The position numbers were made by a program, and so were the translations under genes. Positions 31,827-43,182 of a stretch of DNA of 64,000 bases are shown here, in pieces; the stretch's first letter is position 1, and every line of letters starts with the position of its first letter. The stretch is from Zantedeschia hybrid cultivar (lineage: Eukaryota; Streptophyta; Magnoliopsida; Alismatales; Araceae): NCBI GenBank assembly GCA_030544215.1, contig JARZZO010000003.1, forward strand, positions 47,412,045 through 47,476,044, written 5' to 3'. The notes below the pieces were generated by a model, which worked only from the letters and a program-made list of their open reading frames with translations, was not told the origin of the DNA and searched no databases.

Positions 31827-33599
31827 TTGTCAAACCCACTCCGTGGCATACTTGATGCCAAACGTTTGACTAGCCTGAACTACTTGGATTGGTTCAGAAA
31901 CCTAAAGAGTGTCTTCATATTTGAGCACATTACCTACGTCCTTGGAGCTGATCCTCCTGCCAAACGGGCATTGGATGCCTCTGAGACAAAGATGATCATG
32001 TACAATAAAAGATCGAAGGACAAAGGCAAAGGAGTAGTAAAAGGTTACTGCTTCTACTGAAAGCAGAATAGTCACTGGAAGAGGAACTGTAAGGAGTTCC
32101 TCAATGATAAAGCTCATGGAAAAGTGAAGTTATCAGAAGCTTCAGATATCTATATGATAGATATCAACTTGTCAGTTAAAGATTCCACATCTTGAGTATT
32201 AGATATCGGATGTGCTTCTCATATTTGCCATGATGCGCAGATGCTGACAAGTAAGCGCAAACTGAGAAAAGGCGAGGTGGAATTGAGGCTAGGAAACGAC
32301 GCAAAAGTTGCGGCAATTGCTGTAGGGACAACAAACCTCAATCTTCCATCGAGAGACGTCTTATCATTAGAAGATTGTTTTTATGTTCCTAGCATAATAA
32401 AGAACATCATATCAATATCTTGTTTAGATAAGATAGGATGTAGGTTGTCTATTGAGAATATAAGTTGTTCGATTTATTATGATAATAAATCAATAGCTTC
32501 GGCATGTTTAGTCAACGGTTTATATCTCTTAGATATTTCTTATTACAATCTTCATATTGATAATGCTCTTAAGAAGAACAAGAATTGTGTGAACCAAGCC
32601 TACACGTGGCATTACAGACTTGGACATATTGGTGAAAGCAAGTTGCAAAAGTTGCACAAACATGGATATTTAAAGCATTCAATTATGAATCGTTTACGAC
32701 ATGTGAGTCCTGCCTTATAGGAAAGATGGCAAGATCTCCATTTACTAGACATGGAGAATGTGCCAAGGACATTCTGGGATTAATACATTCAAATGTATAT
32801 GGTCCTATGTCCATCCAAGCCAAAGGTGGCTTCTTATACTTCACCACGTTCACTGACGACTTCTCAAGATTCGGCTATGTGTACTTAATGAAGTACAAGT
32901 CGGAAGTATTCGAGAAGTTCAAGGAATTCAAGAATGAGGTAGAGAAGCAATTAGAAAAGAGTATTAAAGCTCTTCAATCATATCGAGGAGGAGAATACTT
33001 TAGAACTAATTTCAAACAATTCTTAAAGGATAATGGTATCCTTTCTCAGCTGACCCCTCCATATACACCACAGATGAATGGTGTATCAGAACGGAGGAAT
33101 CGCACCTTGTTGGATATGGTGCGATCCATGATGAGCTTTTCAGGATTACCAGTGTCCCTCTGGGGGTATGCTCTAGAGTCAGCAGCATACCTACTGAACA
33201 AAGTACCCAGCAAGTCTGTGGCCTCTACTCCATATGAGATATGGAAAGGCAAGAAAACATAATTTAAACATATTAAAGTTTGGGGTTGTCCTGCTCATGT
33301 AAAGAGGAATGATCCAGACAAGCTGGAATCACGAACTGATAAATGTAGGTTTGTGGGATATCCAAAGGAAACCTTTGGATACTATTCTTACCATCCTAGT
33401 GAACAAAAGGTGTTTGTCGTTAGGAAAACTGTCTTTCTGGAAGAGGAATACCTTCTCCAGGAGGACAGTGAGAGTAAAATAGTACTGGAAGAGGTTCCAG
33501 ATCCCCAAACAATTGAAAAGTTGTCGGATAAGATATCAGTTCCTGAATCTGTTCAGGTACACACAAATGAGCCTCGTAGATCTGTTAGATTACCTAGAC
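31827..33599 (+). pseudogene. Copia gag-protease-integrase, copy 4, first part
   Basis: The expected gag start codon is TTG (31827), not ATG. After ~60 codons of gag (SNPLRGILDAKRLTSLNYLD) the capsid region is missing: YNKRSKDKGKGVVKG leads straight to the zinc knuckle, whose second Cys position is a TGA stop (32058-32060). Protease has VLDIGCASHIC, so Thr of the Asp-Thr-Gly triad is Ile. Integrase has WHYRLGHIGES, FTDDFSRFGYVYLM and PQMNGVSERRNRT with D and E in place; the second Asp region reads SYRGGEY, losing that Asp. Several frame breaks occur (32196, 32720, 33262). Copia-B interrupts it at 33600. Confidence 0.9.
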
Positions 33600-35197
33600 T
33601 GATAGAATTGGGTGGCCTCAAAGCCAATCATTGTACATTCTAGTTCAGATTATTAATAAAGGCAATCATTTCTTCATTTATAGTTCTTGCAAATTAACTA
33701 TTGTAATGAAGGTCCTTAGACAAATGTATGGGATATTGAATCATGATGAGATCATGATAGTGAGATCAATATCCTGGGTCACTTGTCTTAAACAGTTCTC
33801 GATCATAGGATATTTGAGATGGACATTAAATATCCAATAAGATTGACACAAGTTATGTCTGCTCATGTGATGAGGGTGAATGATCTCACATTCACTCGTG
33901 TGGTGACACTAAGACAAACTTGTGGGTGCTCATTAGAGAATGAGTTCACTGAACAGACCAAAATAAGAATTCCTGGATGGTAATTATACCTATTAGTCAA
34001 CCAGGGAATTCAATCGTTGCAGTAGAACAGTTGGTCCTTTGACCTGAGTCACCAATGATACCTTGTTTGTAGACCATTGTATCTTGATTCTCTGACTTGT
34101 GGACTTTAACCATTAAGTCCACGATAGTCGGTCTCTCAGATACAGTGGAAAGCTTGCGAAGGTAATTGAGTGAACAACAAGGGATCACTCACTCTTGGTA
34201 TAAGACTGGAGAGAGAATGTCCTATGGATGTGTACACAGAAATCCCTGGCCAGGGTCAAATGAAAGAGATGTCTTTCTAAAAATTAACTGAGTACTGGAA
34301 TCCATCTAAATAATGCGATAGAGGGTTTGACTACAAAACCATACCCTTGCGTTATTGGGACATTGGATGAGTGAAGGATTTTATCTGTGCGGTATCTGCA
34401 GACGGAAAGGTTCAATTAAAGGGAACAGTATCCCTTATATCTTCTGGGATCATGAGGTAGTGTTTGGTGTTGTTCATGATCAGAAGGCCAAGTGAATTAA
34501 TCATCAGATGATAATCCACTTGTTTATTAAATTAATCATTTAACATATGATGTTTAAATGATAATTAATAAATATTAAACTCTAGAATTAGTTCTAAGTT
34601 TAATGGGCCTGAAACCGGACTGATATATGGGCCTAGAGGGTCACACACATAAGAGTTCTCGTCAGACGGTGAGAGACGTTAAATTTCATGCTTATCTAGG
34701 CTTTTATGAAAAGCCGCAGGATAAACATGAAGATTTAATGGAGATTTATCCAAGGCCAAACTCTTGGATAATCATGAGGATTAATCCTTGTGCTTATCCT
34801 TATTTCTATATAAGGAGGCCAAGGGGGAAGGGTAAAAAGTTAGTTGGACGAATTTTACACCCCAGATTCTCTATCTCCTCTCTCTCTCTCCTTCTCTCTC
34901 TCTTGGAGTAGATCTGTCTCTCTCCGCGCATGGTGGATTTGAGATCTGGTCGGAGCACTCAAGTCGAGGAGGATTTGAGATCTGGAATCGCGTCTGCAAC
35001 GGGAGCTCGTGTCGATACCTCTAGAGATCGTGTGCGTGTGCGATTACCGAGTCGGAATCATCCACGGGAGATTCGAAACCCCGCAAAGGTGAAGAACCGT
35101 TCTTCCCACGTTTGTTTTATTGTCCGTTTTATGATCCCAGCAACCGATACATAGGAATCGATTTTATTTTCCGCTGCATTCTAGGCGATTCCTAATA
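33600..35197 (+). repeat. Copia-B 5' LTR
   Basis: TGATAGAATTGGGTGGCC...GGCGATTCCTAATA. The last two bases are TA against CA in the 3' LTR. 1598 bp. It shares short blocks with copia-A LTRs (GTGGCCT...AGCCAAT, GATGAGGGTGA) but is otherwise distinct. Confidence 0.93.
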
Positions 35198-35198
35198 G

Positions 35199-35212
35199 TG
35201 GTATCAGAGCCA
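35199..35212 (+). other. Primer-binding site of copia-B
   Basis: TGGTATCAGAGCCA, exact. Confidence 0.95.
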
Positions 35213-36590
35213 GGTTGCTGGTTCGATATAAAACGGCATCGTTTTGCGTGATTTTTCTCTTTATGCGTGAAGAACCCGTATTGTACGTGTTCTTGGGCTA
35301 AAAATTATTTTAATAATATGGAAATCGTTCCCACGTTCTTAGAATGTCTAAAACTTATTGGGAATTGATCCCGGATTTAAAAAAGGGGTATTTCGTCTGT
35401 GATGTTGGATGAACATGCGTTTAATCCGATTAAAATGACGGAATAGTGTTCATAAGATGAACACAAATAATTTGATTATTTTTCTGTGATTTTTCGGATT
35501 TTATTTGGGATTTTCGGAGTTCTTCGTGGGACGATGAACGGGGTGTTTTCGGAGGCTTCGTACACGATTCCCAAGCGTTGGGATGGCGGCCCGGATGTCT
35601 GGATCTCTTGGTGATAGTCACCAATACACACCGGGCATGATAGCCGGCGCCATGGTGGCCTTGAAGAGCTACAAAATCGAGCCTCAAATCGGATTTAAAA
35701 CCCTGCAAAATCAGATTTTTGGGGATCTTTTGGGGCTCGGCCGGATGTGGTTTTGGCCACCACCGGCGGCCCTGCCGGCGCCGGGCACGTCGCCGGCGCC
35801 GGGGGGCGGCCGCCGGCGCCGCCTGCAACTCCACCGCCGCCGGCCTGCAACAGTTTTAGGGTTTTTGCACGAAGACGGGCTCGGGTGGGAGGGGCGACGG
35901 TCCAGACGGACCGGTCCGGCCAGGCAAAGGGTGGGCCGCCGGTTCCGACCCGGTCGGACCGGGCGGGGGCCGGGCCCGAGCCCCTGGCTGAGCTGAGCCA
36001 GGGCTCGAGTCTGGCCGGGCCGGAGCCCCTGGCCGAGCCAGGGCCCGGGCCATTTGGCCCTAATGGGCTGGGCCCATTTCTTTTTAATTTACCCAATTTA
36101 AAAACCCCTATAACCCCTATTTTAGCCCATTTTAAGCCCTTTTCAGCCCATTTTAAAACTGTTTTAAAATAGAAAAATTATAGGAATAATTAATAATTGT
36201 TATTAATTATTCTTATGATTATTAAAATATTATTAAATTATTTAATAACTGTTAATTAACTTAAAGGGTTTTATTAATAATAGGGTATTAGTTAATTATT
36301 TAAAAATGTTTTAGATAATTAACTTCCCTATTGAATCAATTAAGTTTAAAATTGTTTTAAACTTATTTTATGCATAACTTGATTTTATTTATCAGTTCAA
36401 ATTGTTTGAATTACTATTAACTGAATGGTTTAGTTATTTCATTAGTCAATAATGCTTTGAATATTATTGATAATGTTGAAATAAATGTTATTTCGAAAAC
36501 TTATTGGTATTATAATTTTATATTTATAAAAATTTAATACTAGACTGCAATTATGTGATAATTATGATTCATGTGATGTGTTTTATGGTG
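35213..36590 (+). other. Copia-B leader: shared segment, GC island, AT-rich part
   Basis: 35413-35730 is about 93-95% like the leader of copia-A copy 5 (48600-48930, reversed) and far less like copy 4. GC island 35740-36065 with CCGGCGCCGG and GGCTCGAG repeats; AT-rich 36170-36560. An antisense frame across the shared part is conserved between the two (see findings). Confidence 0.75.
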
Positions 36591-36977
36591 GGATGATCAT
36601 GGACTTAGTATTATCATGTGATGTATTGATGTGAATGAATGCGATGCTTATTTCATTTGGTATTTTAAATAGGACCTGCGTGTCCTCCTCTCTGTTAATC
36701 CAAATGTACTCTTTATCTTCCTATAAGATTGCACTCCCCTTGATAAGATCAAGGTTTCTTAAGTGTTTAAAATGTATATTTATGGACCTGCGAGTCCTAA
36801 ATTTCATATTTAAATGTTTCGGATTAAGCTTAGAGGACGGGATCTTCTGAAGACACCCCTGGAGGAAGGACTCGCATCAAATGGAACCAGTGTTGCTGTT
36901 TTCACATTAGGATCCTATTATGGATCATCGTTTGGCTCTGATGATTCCATAGTAGCTTTAACAGTCCATGATCATCC
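36591..36977 (+). other. Long-range inverted repeat in the copia-B leader
   Basis: GGATGATCATGGAC (36591-36604) pairs perfectly with GTCCATGATCATCC (36964-36977), and one more G-C pair extends it. The sequence differs from the copia-A helix at the same place (GTGGTCATGGATG), but pairing is kept. Confidence 0.72.
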
Positions 36978-37184
36978 CTATTTAATTTTTCTGCATATAT
37001 GTGATATTTGCGGACTATGCTATCATATATATATTTCTATTAAGTATAATGATACTTCAAATCGAAATACTATTGATAGCACGATTATTATAAATCAACT
37101 CAAAAAACCCTCCTTTAAAAATTTAAGTTGTAAACGTGAGATATTCAGAATAATCCACATAACTCACCATCATTAGAGATCTTA

Positions 37185-37610
37185 GGATAATTCTTATCTC
37201 AAATGGATTTGTTGTGCTACCACAAGGTCTATTTAATTTAGAAATTAACCTAGGTCTACGACATGTGATGTCATTAAGATAAATGGACAAATAGTGTAGT
37301 TTTGTTGTGCTACCATAAGGATTGCACTATGAATTCATGTTATTTGAGTAATGATGGATAAACTTAACTGAATCATTTGATTTGTTGTGCTACCACAAGG
37401 TCATTCTGATTCAGGGGTTAAATTGATCGGATATTGCAAATGTTGCAATTGTCAAGAGTTGACTGCCTAAGGGACTTGATGTGATTTGTTGTGCTACCAC
37501 AAGGTCACATGCATGATGCCCGAAGGATTCTGATCCCCACTAGGAGATCACCGGAATCTCCCGTTCTGTATATTATAGGGTCATACAGTTCGCCGAAAAA
37601 TAGTGGGAGC
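37185..37610 (+). promoter_or_regulatory. Four-hairpin array and two-hairpin junction upstream of gag, copia-B
   Basis: TTTGTTGTGCTACCACAAG or a near copy at 37208, 37301, 37381 and 37485; the loop is one base shorter than in copia-A. Outer stems include TGAATCA/TGATTCA (37369-37375 with 37407-37413) and ATGTGA/TCACAT. The junction at 37535-37609 has GGAGAT/ATCTCC where copia-A has GGAGAC/GTCTCC, a paired change, then CTGTAT/ATACAG and CCCACTA/TAGTGGG. Confidence 0.75.
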
Positions 37611-37689
37611 CTAAATCTAGATTAAAAGTCCTAAATCAGATTTTAAGAACTATCTGCTTATTTTTATATATATTTCCTTGTAGGTCGCT

Positions 37690-38972
37690 ATGTCGTCACC
37701 TAACCCCCTTCGTTGCATAAACTCACGGGACCTAATTACATTGACTGGTTACGCAACCTGAAGATTGTCCTCAGGTGTGAAAAGCTAGCCTATGTCCTGG
37801 ATCAACCAGATCCAGTACAACCCGGTGAAAATGCTAACGAGGATGAATTAATGATGTATGAAAATTGGAAGGAGGACTCTGTCAAAGTCCAGTGTTACAT
37901 GCTTGGTTCAATGAACAATGAACTGCAACGACAGCATGATAACATGGAACCTAAGTCCATTCTGAATCACCTACAAGAGTTGTTTGGTGAACAATCCAGA
38001 ACAGAAAGATATGAGATATCTAAGAAATTGTTCATGACCAGAATGAGCGAGGGCACATATGTGCAAACTCATGTGCTCAAGATGATAGAATGGATTGAGA
38101 GGCTTGCTGTGCTTGGCTTTGTTATGAACAATGACCTAAGCATCGACTTAATCCTACAGTCCCTTCCAGATTCATTTTCACAATTCATTATCAACTTCAT
38201 TATGAACAAAATTGAAGTTACACTGGCTGAGCTGCTCAACATGTTGAAGACAGCAGAAGGCACTATCCAGAAAGATAAGCCAAATGTAATGCTTGTTGGT
38301 AAGACCAACAAGAAAAGAAAAGCTGGACAGACCTTTAAGAAAGGTAAGCCTAAGAAGCTAGTGAAAAGCAAACCGGCGGTTCAAAAGGACAAAGCTAAAG
38401 TCAATGACAAAAGTCAGTGTTTCCACTGCCATAAAGAAGGTCATTGGAAGAGAAACTGCAAGATCTATCTAGCAGAAAAAGCAAAGGAGAAGCTTGGTGA
38501 AGCTTCAGGTATACTCATGATCGATCTTAACTTGTCTTATAGAGAATCAACATCTTGGGTATTAGATACTGGATGTGTTTCTCATATCTGCAATAACTTG
38601 CAGGTGTTAACAAGTAAAAGAAGATTGAACCGCGGAGACGTGGATCTGAGACTTGGGAATGGAGCAAAAGTTGCTGCATTAGCTGTGGGGACAGCAAGAC
38701 TTCAGATGCCTTCAAGAGACTCATTGGAACTAATAGATTGTTATTATGTTCCGACCATTATTAAGAATATCATATCTATTTCATGTTTAGATAAACAAGG
38801 ATATTCTATGAAGCTAGAGAATAAAGGTTGTTCCATTTATCAAGGAGACAAATTGTTTGCTTCTAGATATTTATTGAATGGATTATATTTACTTGATATT
38901 TCATATGATGTTTATCTGGTAAATAAATCTCTTGAACGAATAGATAAGGATGTGAATAAATCGTACTTATGA
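37690..38972 (+). pseudogene. Copia-B gag-protease
   Basis: ATG at 37690 gives MSSPNPLR and then, by a small frame-shifting deletion, continues in the frame of 37713-38972 (419 codons). Gag includes LTGPNYIDWLRNLKIVL, NELQRQHDNMEPKSI and FSQFIINFIMNKIEVTLAEL. The zinc knuckle at ~236 (CFHCHKEGHWKRNC) has all of its C-C-H-C residues, unlike copia-A. Protease has VLDTGCVSHIC at ~285. A TGA at the integrase start replaces Trp before HCRLGH. This is the only capsid plus intact zinc knuckle in the window. Confidence 0.9.
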
Positions 38973-41333
38973 CATTGTAGGCTAGGTCATATAAATGAGA
39001 ACATGATCATTAGGTTGCAAAAGAATGGATATCTTGATCCATTTGGTTATGAACCATTTGCAACCTGTGAAGCTTGTCTCATGGGAAAGATGACCAAAGC
39101 TCCGTTTTCAGGACATGGAGACAGAGCTAAGGACTTATTGGAACTAATACATAGTGATGTATGTGGTCCAATGTCCACTCATGCTATGGGTGGTTACTCA
39201 TACTTTGTTTCATTTACAAATGATTTCTCAAGATATGGCTACATATATTTAATGAAATATAAGTCAGAAGTCTTTGAGAAATTTAAAGAGTTTAAAAATG
39301 AAGTTGAGATCTAGACTGAAAAGAGTATCAAAACTCTTCCATCAGATCGAGGGGGTGAATACTTAAGTACATAATTCACACAATATCTAAAGAATAATGA
39401 TATTTTGTCTCAGTGGACTCCTCCTTATACACCACAATTAAATGGTGTATCGGAAAGGAGAAATCGTACTCTATTAGATATGGTACGATCAATGATGAGT
39501 TATGCCAAACTTCCAATCTCTTTATGGGATATGCACTGTTGACTACTGCATATCTGTTGAACAAAGTTCCCAGTAAGTCAGTATCTTCCACTCCATATGA
39601 GATATGGAAAGGGAAAAAACTGAACTTTAAGCATGTTAGAGTCTGGGGTTGTCCTACACATGTCAAAAGACATGATCCAGACAAACTGGATTCTAGGACA
39701 GAGAAATGTAGATTTGTGGGATATCCAAAAGAGACTTTTGGATATTATTTCTATCAGTCCAGCGATCAAAAGGTGTTTGTCGCAAAAAGAGCTGTCTTCT
39801 TAGAGAAAGAATATCTTTCAAAAGAAGACAGTGGGAGCAAGATAGAACTGGAAGAAATTCTAGACTCACAAATCAACACTAGTTCATCTACTGAACCATT
39901 GACTCAAAAACTTGTTCAAGATGATACACAAAAGGTTCGCAGATCAGGTAGAGTGCCTAAGCAGCCTGAAAGATATGTTGGACATATCGATGATGGCAAA
40001 TCAAAAGTGCACTTAAATGAGGATGATGATCCTCAAACCTACCTAGAAGCCATGAATAGTCAAGAATCAGAGAAATGGCAAGAGGCAATGAATTCTGAAA
40101 TTCAGTCCATGTATGCCAACCAAGTTTGGAACTTGGTTGATCTGCCAGAAGGTATAGTACCTATTGGCAGTAAATGGATCTTTAAAAGAAAGATCGGGGC
40201 AGATGGACAGATTGACACATACAAGGCAAGGCTGGTAGCAAAAGGATATCGTCAAAGGCAAGGCATTGACTATGACGAAACCTTTTCTCCAGTTGCCATG
40301 ATTAAGTCAATCAGAATACTTCTTGCTATCGCCTCATTCTATGATTATTAAATATGGCAAATGGATGTGAAAACAACATTCCTTAACGGGAACCTTCAAG
40401 AAGAGGTGTATATGATACAACCTGAAGGATTCACTTCCAAAGAGCATTCAAGCAAGGTATGCAAGCTGCAAAGATCCATCTATGGATTAAAGCAGTCATC
40501 CCGAACTTGGAACTTAAGATTTGATGAAGCAATCAAATCTTATGACTTCATTAAGAATGAAGATGAACCTTGTGTATACAAAAAGGCTAGTAGGAGCACA
40601 GTTACTTTTTTGGTACTTTACGTTGATGACATTCTACTCATTGGGAATGATGTAGGAATGTTGTCATCAGTAAAGACTTGGTTATCCAAAAACTTCTCCA
40701 AGAAAGATTTGGGAGAAGCATCCTATATTCTGGGAATAAGAATCTATAGAGATAGGTCCAAAAGGATGCTTGGCTTATCCCAATCTATGTACATAGATAC
40801 CATAGTCAAAAGGTTTTGCATGGAAAATTCTAAGAGAGGTCTCGTTCCAATGAGGCATAGAATTTATCTCTTTAAAGAAATGTCTCCTAAGACACCTGAG
40901 GAGAAAGCATACATGGATAGAGTTCCTTATGCCTCGGCAATAGGATCTATCATGTCTGCAATGCTATGTACTAGGCCTGATGTGGCACACCCACTAAGTG
41001 TCACTAGTAGATATCAGGCTGATCCAGGTGAAGAACACTGGAAGGGGGTGAAATGTATCCTTAGATACTTGAGAAGAACTAAGGATCTATTTCTCGTCTA
41101 TGGAGGAAACGACTTGGAACTTCGAGGGTTTACTGACTCGAGTTTCCAGTCGGATATGGATGATAGCAAATCCATGTCTGGATTTGTGTTCATATTAAAT
41201 GGAGGTGCAGTAAGTTGGAAAAGTTCCAAATAAGAAACAACTGCAGATTCGACGACCGAAGCAGAATACATTGCTGCAGCTGAAGCGGCCAAGGAGGCGG
41301 TTTGGATGAAGAAGTTCATCTCTGCACTTGGAG
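38973..41333 (+). pseudogene. Copia-B integrase, RT and RNase H (first part)
   Basis: Integrase: HCRLGHIN, CEACLMGKM (zinc domain), IHSDVCGP, FTNDFSRYGY and PQLNGVSERRNRT, with a stop after NEVEI and a frame break near 39530. The RT part includes VWNLVDLPEGIVPIGSKWIF, YKARLVAKGYRQRQGIDYDE, MDVKTTFLNGNLQEEVY and YVDDILLIG (40619). RNase H: LRGFTDSSFQSD and ADSTTEAEYIAAAEA, with a TAA after WKSSK. A TAA before IWQMDVK splits the RT. The frame runs to FISALGV and is cut by copia-A copy 5 at 41334. Confidence 0.9.
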
Positions 41334-42580
41334 TGTTGGGTTTTCTCGGTTTCTCCGGATCGCTCACGCAGCGGAAAAATAAAATATTTACAGCGATCCG
41401 TTCCCGTTTCGAAAACTAAAATACGATAATCGGATTATCGAAGTTCTCACTGTGTGCGGATTCGAATCCGCAGCCGTTCGGTTCCGTCGGTGTGACACCG
41501 CAAGCCGCGCAAACGCCCGGCCTCTAGCGAAGTCCACGCGATCCTCCCCGCGATGGATATCCTCGAGTTCCTCGTTCTTCGCAGCCCACAAAGCCTCCGC
41601 CGGTCGCCGCAATGATCGCCGCAACGCGCGGACGATTTCCCGTCGAACGGGATTCGGAGAAGCGGCGGAGCAGATCTGGATCTGCCTGGACGCTAGAGAA
41701 AGACAGAAACTGAGGAGGGGCGGCTAGGGTTAGCAGCAGTTTGGCCTGCTCAGCCCGTTCGCTATGTTTTATACTAACCGCGCGGTTTTTCATATAATCC
41801 TTCATTCGTACAATGTTCTCGAGTCAACTGAGGGTATGGCGAGCTGTCAAACACTAACCGGTCGACTCACTTGGATTGGATGCCGCTGATGAATATCGGA
41901 GAACTCCTTTCCCGATATTATCGTCCGCCCTGGCCAAGGACTTTCGCGCATCCTTCCTAGAGCATTCTCTCTCTAAGTACCGAGAGTGAATGATTCCTTA
42001 TTGACACACAATTCCCTTCGACGGTATTCCGCTGTACCCAATCCTTGGCGTATTAGAATCCCATAGCTAGAGATTCATAAACCAATGTCAAAGCACAGAA
42101 GTCCACCGACAAGGTGTTCTTGGTGTCTCAGGTCCGAGGATCATCCACGCAACTGCGACAATAGAATCAAGCTGGTTGACAGTGAGGTACAATACCATCC
42201 AGCGATTCAGTCGGATCAGTTCAGTGAACTCATTCTCCAATGAGCACTTACAGATTCGCCTTAGTGTCTCCACACAAGTGACTTATGAGATCTGTCACCC
42301 TCATCATATGAGCAGGAGTAATCTGTACTAGTCTAACCGGATATCCGATGTCCTTCTCGGATATCCTCCGACTAGGAACGATTAAGAATATGTGTGTTTA
42401 GGTGATCAGTCTCATTAGTATGATCTCATCATAATCTGATCACCATAGCACATATTCACGGACTTCATTATGAAACGATTTATTAACGCAATTTACACAT
42501 AATGAATATTATGCCATTATATTAATAAATGAACGAGATTTACATTGTTAGATTGGCTTGTAGGCCACCTAAAACTAACA
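41334..42580 (-). repeat. Copia-A 3' LTR, copy 5, with internal deletion
   Basis: TGTTGGGTTTTCTC...CACCTAAAACTAACA, 1247 bp. Relative to 49000-50548 it lacks about 300 bp; the join is near 41793-41796 (TTTCATA/TAATCC), with ATA shared at both break ends. Confidence 0.93.
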
Positions 42581-42591
42581 ATCTCCCACTT
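42581..42591 (-). other. Polypurine tract of copia-A copy 5
   Basis: The minus strand reads AAGTGGGAGAT directly before TGTTAG. Confidence 0.9.
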
Positions 42592-42594
42592 GGA

Positions 42595-43182
42595 CTAAAG
42601 CCAATCACCTTTATACAATAAGCCTATAGACTCTAGGTGACGCTCAAACACAATTTGAGCCAACGGCTTTGTCAGTGGATGTGCTACATTGTTGACGGAT
42701 GGAACTCTTTCCACTACTACATCTCCTCTGGATATGATCTCTCTGATAAGGTGAAAGCGCCTCAGAATATGCTTCGATTTCTGATGAGACCGCGGCTCTT
42801 TCGCTTGCACAATGGCTCCATTGTTGTCGCACAACAGTGGAACAGGCTCAAAGATGCTGGGAACTACGCCGAGGTCGGTGATGAATTCCTTCAACCACAC
42901 TGCTTCCTTGGCGGCTTCAGCTGCAGCGATGTACTCAGCTTCAGTCGTCGAATCCGCAGTGGTTACTTGCTTGGAACTCTTCCAGCATACTGCGCCTCCG
43001 TTCAAAGTAAACACGAATCCAGATGTAGACTTACTATCATCTGGATCTGACTGGAAACTCGAGTCAGTAAAGCCTCGTAGTTTCAAGTCACCTCCTCCAT
43101 AGACAAGAAACATATCCTTAGTTCTTCTCAAGTACTTAAGGATGCATTTCACTGCCTTCCAGTGCTCTTCGCCTGGATCAGT
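42595..43182 (-). pseudogene. Copia RNase H, copy 5
   Basis: The minus-strand frame of 185 codons reads LRGFTDSSFQSDPDDSKSTS, ADSTTEAEYIAAAEAAKEAV, LCDNNGAI and SHQKSKHILRRFHLIRE. It ends GLLYKGDWL and a TAG next to the polypurine tract. The D, E and D of copia RNase H are present. It degraded the RNA strand during reverse transcription. It is separated from the RT only by one TAG, in the place of a Gln codon, just before TDPGEEHW. Confidence 0.9.
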
